DNA of 64,000 nucleotides, taken from positions 4,526,001-4,590,000 of the forward strand of contig NZ_CP030073.1 of NCBI RefSeq assembly GCF_003261055.1, written 5' to 3'. The notes beneath the pieces were generated by a model, which worked only from the letters and a program-made list of their open reading frames with translations, was not told where the DNA came from and searched no databases. Positions 33,856 through 42,570 of the stretch are shown here, piece after piece. A program made the position numbers and the translations under genes. Every line of letters begins with the position of its first letter. The stretch's first letter is position 1. The stretch comes from Streptomyces cadmiisoli. GTDB lineage: Bacteria; Actinomycetota; Actinomycetes; Streptomycetales; Streptomycetaceae.

Positions 33856-35001
33856 GTGGACTTCACCTTCACCGAGGAGCAGCAGGCGGCGGCCGAGGCG
33901 GCGCGCGGCGTCTTCGCCGACGTCGCACCGGACACGGTGCCCAGCCCCGCGCTCACCACGGGCGCCGTGGCCGAGGGCCTCGACCGCGCGCTGTGGGACA
34001 GGCTGGCCGCCGCGGACCTGATCGGACTGCTGCTCGACCCGGAGTACGGCGGGGCGGGCCTCGACGCCATCGCGCTGTGCCTGGTGCTGCGCGAGTCGGC
34101 GAAGGTGCTGGCGCGGGTTCCGCTGCTGGAGAGCTGTGCCGCCGCCGCAGCCGTACAGGCCTACGGCGGCGAGGAGTTGAAGTCGGCCGTACTCGCCGCC
34201 GCGGGACGCGGTGAGACCGTGCTGACCGTCGCCGCCGAGGGCCGCACCGGGGGCCACGATCCCGCCGAACGTGCGGTCACCGCGCGGCGGGGCGGTGCGG
34301 ACGGGGCGGACTGGATCCTCGACGGGGTGCAGACGGCGGTGCCGTGGGCGTACGACGCCGACTTCATCGTCGTACCGGCGCACACCGACGCCGACCGCAG
34401 CGTCCTCGCGCTCATCCCCCGCGGCCACGAAGGGGCCGTGCTCGCCGAGCAGTTCTCCACCACCGGCGAGCGGCTCGGCGAGCTGCGGCTGGAGTCGGTA
34501 CGGCTGCCCGCCCGGTATGTGATCTCGGCCGACGGTGCCTGGGAGTGGCTGCGGGAGCTGCTGGCCACCGGGACGTGCGCGCTGGCGCTGGGGCTCGGGG
34601 AGCGGGTGCTGCGGATGACCAGTGACTACACGAGCAAGCGCGAGCAGTTCGGCTATCCGGTCGCCACCTTCCAGGCCGTGGCCGTGCAGGCCGCCGACCG
34701 GTACATCGACCTGCGCGCCATGGAGGCCACCCTGTGGCAGGCAGCTTGGCGGATCGGCTCGGGCGCACCGGGCGCGCTGCCCACCTCGGGCGACGTGGCC
34801 GTGGCCAAGATCTGGGCCTCGGAGGGCGTACGGCGGGTCGTGCAGACGGCACAGCATCTGCACGGCGGGTTCGGCGCCGACGTCGACTACCCGCTGCACC
34901 GGTACCACGCCTGGGCCAAGCACCTGGAGCTGTCGCTCGGCCCGGCAGCCGCGCACGAGGAGGAACTGGGCGACCTGCTCGCGGCCCATCCGCTGTCCTG
35001 A
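33856..35001 (+). CDS. Acyl-CoA dehydrogenase
   Basis: 381 residues from GTG 33856 (GGGAGG eight bases before). FadE-type: N-terminal helices, LIGLLLDPEYGGAGLDAIAL, middle beta domain, and C-terminal helix region with TSDYTSKREQFGYPVATFQAV, QTAQHLHGGFGADVDYPLHRY. FAD-dependent alpha-beta oxidation of an acyl-CoA. Glu at the catalytic-base position of classical short-chain enzymes is not obvious, so it may belong to the steroid or branched-acyl subgroup. A KstR-like box upstream agrees with a lipid or sterol substrate, but that is inference. Confidence 0.85.
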   Translation: MDFTFTEEQQAAAEAARGVFADVAPDTVPSPALTTGAVAEGLDRALWDRLAAADLIGLLLDPEYGGAGLDAIALCLVLRESAKVLARVPLLESCAAAAAVQAYGGEELKSAVLAAAGRGETVLTVAAEGRTGGHDPAERAVTARRGGADGADWILDGVQTAVPWAYDADFIVVPAHTDADRSVLALIPRGHEGAVLAEQFSTTGERLGELRLESVRLPARYVISADGAWEWLRELLATGTCALALGLGERVLRMTSDYTSKREQFGYPVATFQAVAVQAADRYIDLRAMEATLWQAAWRIGSGAPGALPTSGDVAVAKIWASEGVRRVVQTAQHLHGGFGADVDYPLHRYHAWAKHLELSLGPAAAHEEELGDLLAAHPLS

Positions 35002-35143
35002 CCGAACCCGTTGTCCTGACACCGAACCCGACCGACCCACGGCCCGGTGACCGCGGTCTCATGACCGCGGCCCGGTGACCGGCGGCCCGGTCATCGGCAC
35101 CGGCACCCGGTGCTTGTGATCCCCGGCAGGTCGCCGGACTCTG

Positions 35144-35182
35144 CCGGAACCGAAACCGAAACCGGAACCGAAACCGAAACCG
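35144..35182. repeat. Two 18-bp units of a GAAACC-type repeat
   Basis: CCGGAACCGAAACCGAAA occurs twice in tandem (35144-35179), in a non-coding gap between the dehydrogenase and the rhodanese gene. Confidence 0.8.
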
Positions 35183-35209
35183 GAGTCCGAGCCGATGCTT
35201 CGGACTCCG
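35181..35209. terminator. Hairpin terminator between fadE-type and rhodanese genes
   Basis: CGGAGTCCGA / TCGGACTCCG, a 10-bp stem with a 9-base loop, ending right at the rhodanese stop codon. Serves convergent genes. Confidence 0.65.
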
Positions 35210-35557
35210 TCAGATGACGTGCCCGGGGTCGCCCGTGTCGGTCACCACGGGACGGCCGCCGGCGGCCCACACCTGCATGCCGCCGTCCACGTTCACCGCG
35301 TCGATGCCCTGCTGGACCAGATACATGGTGACCTGGGCCGAACGCCCGCCGGAGCGGCAGATGACATGCACCCGGCCGTCCTGCGGCGCGGCCTCGGTCA
35401 GCTCGCCGTACCGCGCGACGAACTCGCTGATGGGAATGTGCAGCGCCCCTTCGGCGTGACCGGCCTGCCACTCGTCGTCCTCGCGGACGTCCAGCAGGAA
35501 GTCGTCGTCCTTGAGGTCCGTGACCTCGACCGTGGGAACACCGGCTCCGAAATTCAT
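35210..35557 (-). CDS. Rhodanese-like sulfurtransferase domain protein
   Basis: 115 residues, single rhodanese domain. Active-site loop CRSGGRSA with the catalytic Cys, and DVREDDEWQAGHAEGALHIP at the start. Transfers sulfane sulfur or acts as a carrier or phosphatase-like protein; partner unknown. Cytosolic. Stands alone. Confidence 0.85.
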   Translation of the reverse strand: MNFGAGVPTVEVTDLKDDDFLLDVREDDEWQAGHAEGALHIPISEFVARYGELTEAAPQDGRVHVICRSGGRSAQVTMYLVQQGIDAVNVDGGMQVWAAGGRPVVTDTGDPGHVI

Positions 35558-35724
35558 GCTCCCGACGCTACCCGAAGCGCCACCGCTCCTTCAGACCCGG
35601 CCGACCGGGGCCACCGACGACACCCTCGGACAGCACCCCCGCCGGACAGCCCCCCGCCGGACAGCGACCGGCCGGACAGCGACCGCACCTCCGGACAGCG
35701 ACCGCGCCCACGCCCGTCCGGCGC

Positions 35725-36573
35725 TCAGGCCTGCCCGGTCAGTGCCGCCAGCTCGGCCTCGCGTCCGGCGACCTCCGCCAGCAGTTGCTCGGCGATCTCG
35801 TCGAGGAGACGGTCCGGGTCGTCCGGCGCCAGCCGGAGCATGCCGCCGATGGCGCCGTCCTCCAGCTCCCGCGCCACCAGGGTGAGCAGTTCCTTGCGCT
35901 GGGAGAGCCACTCGAGGCGGGCGTACAGCTCCTCGCTGTGGCTCGGGGGGCGCTCCTCGGGACCGGGCCCGGCCGCCCACTCCGCGGACAGCTCACGCAA
36001 AGCCGCCTCGTCACCGCGGGCGTAGGCGGTGTTGACGCGCGTGATGAACTCCTCACGCCGCTTGCGCTCGCCCTCCTCCTGCGCGAGGTCGGGGTGGGCC
36101 TTGCGGGCCAGCTCCCGGTAGAGCTTGCGGGCCTCCTCGCTGGCGCGCACCCGCTGCGGGGGCCGCACCGGCTGATCCGTGAGCATCGCCACGGCCTCCG
36201 GGAACAGGCCGTCGCCGTCCATCCAGCCGTGGAACAGCTCCTCGACGGAGGGCATGGGCATCACACGGGCCCGCAGCTCCTGCGCCAGGCGCAGATCCTC
36301 GGCGTCACCGGTCCGTGCCGCCTTCGCCTCCGCTATCAACGCGTCCAGCTCCTCGAGCCGGGCGTACATGGGGCCGAGCTTCTGATGGTGCAGCCGGGAG
36401 AAGTTCTCGACCTCGATCTTGAAGGTCTCCACCGCGATCTCGAACTCGATCAGCGCCTGCTCGGCCGCACGCACGGCGCGCTCCAGCCGCTCCTCGGGCC
36501 GGGGCGCGGCGGCCTCGGGCGTCGCCTGCGCCTCTTCGGCGACACCACCCTGCTCAGCTTCCGGAGTCGTCAC
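35725..36573 (-). CDS. J-domain protein with N-terminal coiled coil
   Basis: 282 residues from GTG 36573. Residues 28-100 are a predicted coiled coil. A compact J-domain-like helix pair with the HPD tripeptide at 160-162 (YRELARKAHPDL) follows, then a Glu/Arg-rich helical C-terminus. No Gly/Phe region or zinc fingers, so it is not a DnaJ chaperone but a specialised Hsp70 recruiter. TACGCT lies six bases before the GTG, consistent with a leaderless transcript. Target unknown. Confidence 0.7.
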   Translation of the reverse strand: MTTPEAEQGGVAEEAQATPEAAAPRPEERLERAVRAAEQALIEFEIAVETFKIEVENFSRLHHQKLGPMYARLEELDALIAEAKAARTGDAEDLRLAQELRARVMPMPSVEELFHGWMDGDGLFPEAVAMLTDQPVRPPQRVRASEEARKLYRELARKAHPDLAQEEGERKRREEFITRVNTAYARGDEAALRELSAEWAAGPGPEERPPSHSEELYARLEWLSQRKELLTLVARELEDGAIGGMLRLAPDDPDRLLDEIAEQLLAEVAGREAELAALTGQA

Positions 36574-36640
36574 GCGACCAGCGTAGGCCACGGCCGGAGC
36601 CGTTCCGCGATCATCGGCCCAACCTGGGCCCGCTGAGCTT

Positions 36641-38086
36641 TCACACCCCTGTCTCCGCCGCGATCCGCCCGGACCGGACCGCCGCCACCAAATGCGCGTG
36701 ATCCGCCTCCGTGCGGTCGGCGTAGGAGACGGCGAACGCGGCGATCGCCTCGTCCAGTTCGTCGTTCTTGCCGCAGTAGCCGGAGATCAGGCGGGGGTCG
36801 GCGCTGTGCGAGTGGGCTCGGGCGAGGAGCGCACCGGTCATCCGGGCGTAGTCGTCGAGCTGGTCGGTGGACAGGGCGGCGGGGTCGACGCTGCCCTTGC
36901 GGTTGCGGAACTGGCGCACCTGGAAGGGCCGCTCCTGGACCGTCGTCCAGCCCAGCAGGATGTCGCTGACGACCTGCATCCGCTTCTGGCCGAGGACGAC
37001 CCGGCGGCCTTCGTGCCCGGGGGACCCGGCGTCGAGCCCGGCGGTCAGCAGATGCGGCAGCAGAGCGGAGGAGCGGGTCTCCTTGACCTGGAGTATCAGC
37101 GCCTCTCCGCGATGGTCGAGCAGCAGCACCACGTACGACCGGAGGCCGACGCTGCCCGTGCCGACGACGCGGAACGCGACGTCGTGCACCGTGTGCCGGG
37201 CCAGCAGCGGGAGACGGTCCTCGGAGAGGGTCGTCAGATACTCCTCCAGGGAGGACGCCACGGCGGCCGCCTCCGCGTCCGGGACGCGGCGCAGCACCGG
37301 CGGGGAGTCGACGAAGCGGCGGCCGCCGTCCTCAGTCGGCTCGGTCGACCGGGCCGCGAAACGACCGCTGGTGTTGGCCCGTGCCTTCTCGGAGACCCGC
37401 TCCAGGGTGCCGAGCAGGTCATGGGCGTCGGTGTGGGAGACCAGTTCCTCGTCCGCGATGGCGTTCCACGCGTCCAGGACCGGGAGCTTGGCCAGCAGAC
37501 GCATGGTGCGGCGATACGAACCGGCCGCGTCCCGGGCGGCGGCTCGGCAGGTGTCCTCGTCTGCTCCGGCCGCCCGGCCCGCGAGCACCAGCGACGCGGA
37601 GAGCCGCTTGAGGTCCCACTCCCAGGGGCCTTCGACCGTCTCGTCGAAGTCGTTCAGGTCGATGATCAGGTCGCCGCGGGCGTCGCCGTAGAGGCCGAAG
37701 TTGCCCGCGTGGGCGTCGCCGCAGATCTGGGCGCGGATGCCGGTCATGGGGGTACGGGCCAGGTCGTAGGCCATCAGACCGGCCGCGCCGCGCAGGAACG
37801 CGAACGGTGTGGCGATCATCCTGCCCACCCTTATCGGGGTGAGCTCGGGGATGCGGCCACGGTTGGACTCCTCGACCGCGGCCGGCGCGTCGGGGCGGGA
37901 GTGGTCGAGATCGAGGGAGGCGTGCACGCTCCTCGGGACCCGCTCCCGCAGTGCCTTGCCCTCCTCCTTGGGCGAGCGCCCGCTGTCGGGCCGCCCGGCG
38001 AAGCCCGGCACCGACGGGATCCGCCGCTCCGGGCCGGAATCCGCCTCCCGCGCACCGGCCTCGATCCCCGCACCGGCATGGGTCAC
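36641..38086 (-). CDS. DUF2252-family protein
   Basis: 481 residues from GTG 38086, with GGGAGG eight bases upstream (ATG 38092 is too close to it). DUF2252 hallmarks: MIATPFAFLRGAAGLMAYDL, GDAHAGNFGLYGD and IIDLNDFDET. The GDxHxxNF and D-x-ND-FD segments resemble the catalytic and metal loops of aminoglycoside kinase folds. Function is unknown; a small-molecule kinase activity is possible. The first 90 residues are disordered. Upstream lies 900 bases with no gene. Confidence 0.75.
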   Translation of the reverse strand: MTHAGAGIEAGAREADSGPERRIPSVPGFAGRPDSGRSPKEEGKALRERVPRSVHASLDLDHSRPDAPAAVEESNRGRIPELTPIRVGRMIATPFAFLRGAAGLMAYDLARTPMTGIRAQICGDAHAGNFGLYGDARGDLIIDLNDFDETVEGPWEWDLKRLSASLVLAGRAAGADEDTCRAAARDAAGSYRRTMRLLAKLPVLDAWNAIADEELVSHTDAHDLLGTLERVSEKARANTSGRFAARSTEPTEDGGRRFVDSPPVLRRVPDAEAAAVASSLEEYLTTLSEDRLPLLARHTVHDVAFRVVGTGSVGLRSYVVLLLDHRGEALILQVKETRSSALLPHLLTAGLDAGSPGHEGRRVVLGQKRMQVVSDILLGWTTVQERPFQVRQFRNRKGSVDPAALSTDQLDDYARMTGALLARAHSHSADPRLISGYCGKNDELDEAIAAFAVSYADRTEADHAHLVAAVRSGRIAAETGV

Positions 38087-39007
38087 ACCCATCGCCTCCC
38101 CCGTACTCGGCCTCGCCCGAACATCAACTGCTGCCGACCGTACAACCGGCCGCCGAATCGCGTCAGACCCTGTGGACAACTCCGCCCCTGTGGACAACCG
38201 AACGGCGGCACGCCCGCCCCAGCCGGGGCCGGACACCCGAGAACAACCGCCCGTCCGGACACCGGGCCGCCCGACGCCGCACGCCCGGATGCCCGCTGCC
38301 TCACACCGCCGCCTCGCACCCGCCGCCTCGCACCCGGATGCCCCGAGCCGGACGCCCCACGCCCCGCCTTCTGCACACGCCGACGCCCCATGACACGCCA
38401 CAGGGCTCCACTGCTCGGCACTGGACGGCATCGGAAGTCATCGGAAGGCACTGGACGCCCCTCAACGGCGCTGGACGCCGCTGCACGCCCCTGGACCGGC
38501 CAAGGGCGCCCCAGTCCCCCCCAGACCGCTCCAGGCCCCCCTGAGGCGCGCCCAAGCCCCGCACACCGCAACTCCGCAACGCCTGACACCTCAACAGGCC
38601 TCCGGACCGGGCAAGTTCGTCAACCCGCAGCCCAACTCGCCCTCCCGGAAACGGTCCAGAAGCCCGGCCGCCCCGGCAGACCAAAAGTCACCACGCAACG
38701 GTCGACACCACGCCCCGCCCCCGAAGCCCCCGACCACCGCACGGCCCCCGGGCCCGACCCCGGCCCGGCCTCCAGCCCGAGCCCCACCCGCAGACCCAGC
38801 CGGACCCCGAGCCGGACCCCGACCCCGCCCCCTCGACAAGTGCAGGCGAGCGGGGGCCCGCAGACGTACCGCGGCGATCTCCGCCCCCGGGAACGCCCCA
38901 GGGGAACGCCCCCGCCTACCCCTTGAGACATCAGTCACAATCAGCGATCGGACCGGGCCGGGAAACGCGAAAGCCCCGCAAGTCCGAAGACCTGCGGGGC
39001 TTCCAGC
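38087..39007. other. Gene-poor, strongly C-rich (plus strand) stretch
   Basis: No convincing gene. Two DnaA-box-like TGTGGACAA sequences occur at 38171 and 38189. From about 38200 to 38900 the plus strand is extremely rich in C with few G runs. The minus strand holds a canonical four-tract G-quadruplex motif at 38805-38832. The long open frames in this part reflect base bias. The tRNA-Leu terminator lies at its right end (38971-39002). Confidence 0.6.
38971..39002 (-). terminator. Terminator after tRNA-Leu
   Basis: AAGCCCCGCA / TGCGGGGCTT stem of 10 bp with a 12-base loop, 6 bases past the tRNA 3' end in the direction of transcription. Confidence 0.75.
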
Positions 39008-39094
39008 TGGTGCGCGAGGGGGGAGTTGAACCCCCACGCCCTTGCGGGCACTGGAACCTGAATCCAGCGCGTCTGCCTATTCCGCCACCCGCGC
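39008..39094 (-). tRNA. tRNA-Leu (anticodon CAG)
   Basis: 87-base cloverleaf including an encoded CCA end. Acceptor GCGCGGG/CTCGCGC, anticodon loop with CAG, a long class II variable arm (TGCCCGCAAGGGCGT) and T arm GGGGGTTCAACTCCCCC. Reads CUG, the most used Leu codon in this genome. Confidence 0.95.
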
Positions 39095-39494
39095 ATTGGG
39101 TGTGTCTTCCGGCTCCGTTTCCCTTGGGGCTGGCGCCTTCCGACATCCAGAACATTAGCACGCTGGCCGGGGTGGGTTCACATCCCTTTCCCGGGCGGGC
39201 AGGGGGCCGTCCGTATCAACCTCGTACCGGTCCGGCCCGTCTGCCCGGCAGGCGGGGCGAGTCCGCAGTCCGGTGCGGGACACTTGTTTGCAGCCCCCTC
39301 TACGATCCATGGCAGGAGTTCGAAGCAGGGCTCCGCAGGGAACTTCGTCAGGCGTCGACACCCGTCGACCGGGCTGACAGGGGGAACCAGCCGATTCACG
39401 GGCGCGTGGATACGATCAGTAAGCAGTACTGGGCAGGCAGCACGAACGGCAGTACCGGCAGTACACAGGACAGCAACGACGGAGGAGGTGCCCC
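39095..39494. promoter_or_regulatory. Promoter region of the fha-pstP-rodA-pbpA cluster
   Basis: 400 bases with no gene between divergent tRNA-Leu and fhaA. TACGAT at 39411-39416 is a plausible -10 for fhaA with a poor -35. The ribosome site GGAGGAGG lies just before the fhaA ATG. Confidence 0.5.
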
Positions 39495-40352
39495 ATGGGA
39501 GTCCTGAAGAAGTTCGAGCAGCGTCTCGAAGGCCTGGTCAACGGCACCTTCGCCAAGGTGTTCAAGTCCGAGGTGCAGCCCGTGGAGATCGCGGGCGCGC
39601 TCCAGCGCGAGTGCGACAACAACGCGACGATCTGGAACCGCGACCGGACGGTCGTCCCCAACGACTTCATCGTGGAGCTGAGCACGCCCGACTTCGAGCG
39701 CCTCAGCCCCTACTCCGGCCAGCTCGGCGACGAGCTCGCCGGCATGGTGCGCGACTACGCCAAGCAGCAGCGCTACACCTTCATGGGCCCGATCAAGGTC
39801 CATCTGGAGAAGGCGGACGACCTGGACACCGGTCTGTACCGGGTCCGCAGCCGCACGCTCGCCTCCTCCAGCAACCAGCAGGGCGGCGCCCCCGCCGCCG
39901 GCGCCCCACGCCCCGGCGGCTACGGCTACCCGCCGCCGGGCGGCCCCGCACAGCCCGCCGGCGCGCCCCCCATGCCCGCATCACCGCCGCCCGGCGGCCG
40001 CCCCGGTGGCTACGGCTACCCGCAGCCGGCGCAGCCCGCCGGCTCGCGTTCCGGCGCCGCGTCGGGCTCGCGCACGAGGTACTGGATCGAGATCAACGGC
40101 AACCGCCATCAGATCTCCGGCGCGACGCTGGTCATGGGCCGCAGCACCGAAGCCGACGTGCGGATCGACGACCCCGGCGTATCGCGCCGGCACTGTGAGA
40201 TCCGGACCGGAACGCCCTCGACGATCCAGGATCTCGGGTCCACCAACGGCATCGTGGTGGACGGGCAGCACACCACCCGCGCTACGCTCCGCGACGGCTC
40301 GCGGATCGTCGTGGGCAGCACCACCGTTATCTATAGGCAAGCCGAAGGGTGA
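39495..40352 (+). CDS. fhaA: FHA-domain protein FhaA (DUF3662)
   Basis: 285 residues. N-terminal DUF3662 domain (FEQRLEGLVNGTFAKVF, EIAGALQRECDNN), a Gly/Pro/Tyr-rich linker (about 125-190) with repeated GGYGYP, and a C-terminal FHA domain (MGRSTEADVRIDD, SRRHCEI, GSTNG). Binds phosphothreonine peptides, such as those made by PknB, at sites of wall growth. First gene of the cluster; GGAGGAGG ribosome site. Confidence 0.93.
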   Translation: MGVLKKFEQRLEGLVNGTFAKVFKSEVQPVEIAGALQRECDNNATIWNRDRTVVPNDFIVELSTPDFERLSPYSGQLGDELAGMVRDYAKQQRYTFMGPIKVHLEKADDLDTGLYRVRSRTLASSSNQQGGAPAAGAPRPGGYGYPPPGGPAQPAGAPPMPASPPPGGRPGGYGYPQPAQPAGSRSGAASGSRTRYWIEINGNRHQISGATLVMGRSTEADVRIDDPGVSRRHCEIRTGTPSTIQDLGSTNGIVVDGQHTTRATLRDGSRIVVGSTTVIYRQAEG

Positions 40353-40362
40353 TCCGGGGGCA

Positions 40363-40872
40363 ATGTCAGAGCTGACCCTCACGGTCATGCGGCTGGGTTT
40401 CCTGGCCGTACTGTGGCTGTTCGTGATCGTGGCCGTGCAGGTCATCCGCAGCGACCTGTTCGGTACGCGGGTCACCCAGCGGGGGTCCCGCCGGGACAGC
40501 GGCCGACCGCAGCAGGCCGCGCGCCAGGCACCACCGCAGCAGCGCCAGCAGCCCGCCGGTGGCCGCCAGCGCCGCAACGCACCGACAAAACTGGTCGTGA
40601 CGGAAGGCACACTCACCGGCACCACCGTGGCGCTCCAGGGGCAGACCATCACCCTGGGCCGGGCCCACGACAGCACGATCGTGCTGGACGACGACTACGC
40701 CTCCAGCCGGCATGCCAGGATCTACCCGGACCGGGACGGCCAGTGGATCGTGGAGGATCTCGGGTCCACCAACGGCACGTACCTCGACCGGTCTCGCCTC
40801 ACGACCCCCACGCCGATCGCGTTGGGCGCACCGATCCGCATCGGCAAGACCGTCATCGAGCTGCGGAAGTAG
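40363..40872 (+). CDS. fhaB: Membrane-anchored FHA-domain protein FhaB/FipA
   Basis: 169 residues. One N-terminal membrane helix (about 8-28), a basic Gln-rich linker, then an FHA domain (GRAHDSTIVLDDDYASSRHA, DLGSTNGTYLD). The mycobacterial orthologue links phospho-signalling to FtsZ and FtsQ. ATG 40363 is 10 bases after fhaA. Confidence 0.92.
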   Translation: MSELTLTVMRLGFLAVLWLFVIVAVQVIRSDLFGTRVTQRGSRRDSGRPQQAARQAPPQQRQQPAGGRQRRNAPTKLVVTEGTLTGTTVALQGQTITLGRAHDSTIVLDDDYASSRHARIYPDRDGQWIVEDLGSTNGTYLDRSRLTTPTPIALGAPIRIGKTVIELRK

Positions 40873-41004
40873 TACGACAATGAGCGAGCGGAGCGAGCAC
40901 GCAGCGGCGGTCCACACCCGGGGCCCCGGCGCGCTCCCGACCGGAGGGTGGGCAGTGTGGCTCGACACGATCGGCTGTATCCGGAGCCGACGGGCGAGGT
41001 GCGC

Positions 41005-42543
41005 ATGAGTCTGTCACTGCGCTTCGCCGCCGGTTCGCACAAAGGCATGATCCGGGAGGGCAACGAGGACTCCGGATACGCCGGTCCCCGCCTGCTCGCC
41101 ATCGCCGACGGCATGGGCGGCGCCGCCGCCGGTGAGGTGGCCAGCTCCGAGGCCATCTCCACCATCGTCCAGCTCGACGACGACGTCCCCGGCTCCGACG
41201 TGCTCACCTCGCTCGGTGCCGCCGTCCAGCGGGCCAACGACCAGTTGCGGCAGATGGTCGAGGAGGACCCGTCGCTGGAGGGCATGGGCACGACGCTCAC
41301 CGCCCTGCTGTGGACCGGTCAGCGGCTCGGCCTGGTGCACGTCGGCGACTCGCGCGCGTACCTGCTGCGCGACGGCGTGCTCACCCAGATCACACAGGAC
41401 CACACCTGGGTGCAGCGCCTCGTCGACGAGGGGCGCATCACCGAGGAGGAGGCCACCACCCACCCGCAGCGCTCGCTGCTCATGCGGGCGCTCGGCAGTG
41501 GTGACCACGTCGAGCCCGATCTGTCGATCCGCGAGGTCCGGGCGGGCGACCGCTATCTGATCTGCTCCGACGGGCTGTCCGGAGTCGTCTCCCACCAGAC
41601 GATGGAGGACACCCTCGCCAGCTACCAGGGCCCGCAGGAGACCGTGCAGCAGCTGATCGAGCTGGCCCTGCGCGGCGGCGGCCCCGACAACATCACGGTG
41701 ATCGTCGCCGACGTCCTCGACCTCGACACCGGTGACACCCTGGCCGGCCAGCTGTCCGACACGCCCGTCGTGGTCGGCGCGGTCGCCGAGAATCAGCACC
41801 ACCTGTCCGACAACGGCATCATGCAGACGCCGGCCGGCCGCGCCTCCGGGCTCGGCCGCCAGGTGCCCGGGCAGGGCGGCGGGGGCGGCGAGTTCGGCCC
41901 GCCCGGCTCCGGCGACACCACCGGCTACATCTCGACCGACGGCTTCGGCGACTACACCGACGACGACTTCGTCAAGCCCCGCACCGGCCGCAAGTGGCTG
42001 AAGAGATCCTTCTTCGGGGCGCTCACGCTGGCCGTGATCGGCGGCGGCCTGTACGCCGGCCACCGCTGGACACAGACGCAGTACTACGTGGGCACCAACG
42101 ACGAGCACGTCGCCCTGTACCGGGGCATCAGCCAGGATCTGGCCTGGGTCTCGCTGTCGAAGGTGGAGAAGGACCACCCCGAGATCGAACTCAAGTACCT
42201 GCCGCCCTATCAGCAGAAGCTGGTCGAGGCGACCATGGCCGAGGGCGGTCTGAAGAACGCCCAGGCGAAGATCGACGAGCTGGCCGTGCAGGCTTCCGCG
42301 TGCAAGAAGGAAGCGGACCGGCGCACCGCCGAGAGCGAGAACAACGCGCAGACCGGCCAGGGCGAGGCGGGTGGCACCACGGGAACCACCCGTGTCTCTC
42401 TCACGTCCAAAGCCTCGCCGAGCCCTTCGGTTTCCGGATCACCGAACCAGACCCCGCCCCCGTCAGCGACCGCCACTCCCAGCCCCGGCCCCAGCCTCTC
42501 GGAGGAAGAGCAGAAGGTCGTCTCGCTGTGCGGTAAGCAGTAG
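41005..42543 (+). CDS. pstP: PP2C-family Ser/Thr protein phosphatase PstP
   Basis: 512 residues from ATG 41005. PPM catalytic domain 1-240 with metal ligands in REGNEDSGY (Asp22) and IADGMGG (Asp35), and the downstream SDGLSG and GGGPDNITVIV motifs. One membrane helix (about 332-352), then an outer domain. Removes phosphate placed by PknB and related kinases. GTG 40957 with a good GGAGG is a possible earlier start adding 16 residues. Confidence 0.92.
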   Translation: MSLSLRFAAGSHKGMIREGNEDSGYAGPRLLAIADGMGGAAAGEVASSEAISTIVQLDDDVPGSDVLTSLGAAVQRANDQLRQMVEEDPSLEGMGTTLTALLWTGQRLGLVHVGDSRAYLLRDGVLTQITQDHTWVQRLVDEGRITEEEATTHPQRSLLMRALGSGDHVEPDLSIREVRAGDRYLICSDGLSGVVSHQTMEDTLASYQGPQETVQQLIELALRGGGPDNITVIVADVLDLDTGDTLAGQLSDTPVVVGAVAENQHHLSDNGIMQTPAGRASGLGRQVPGQGGGGGEFGPPGSGDTTGYISTDGFGDYTDDDFVKPRTGRKWLKRSFFGALTLAVIGGGLYAGHRWTQTQYYVGTNDEHVALYRGISQDLAWVSLSKVEKDHPEIELKYLPPYQQKLVEATMAEGGLKNAQAKIDELAVQASACKKEADRRTAESENNAQTGQGEAGGTTGTTRVSLTSKASPSPSVSGSPNQTPPPSATATPSPGPSLSEEEQKVVSLCGKQ

Positions 42544-42570
42544 GCAAGCCGTGAGAGGCCCCGTCACACG

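Noticed and set aside
36692..38926. A 744-residue plus-strand open frame opposite the DUF2252 gene
   Set aside because: It mirrors the GC pattern of the real gene, has no ribosome site or family features, and ends in biased Pro/Arg-rich sequence.
40883..40905. GAGCGAGCGGAGCGAGC motif before pstP as a regulatory repeat
   Set aside because: Such GAGCGAGCGG strings are common simple sequences in Streptomyces; no symmetry or second copy in the window.
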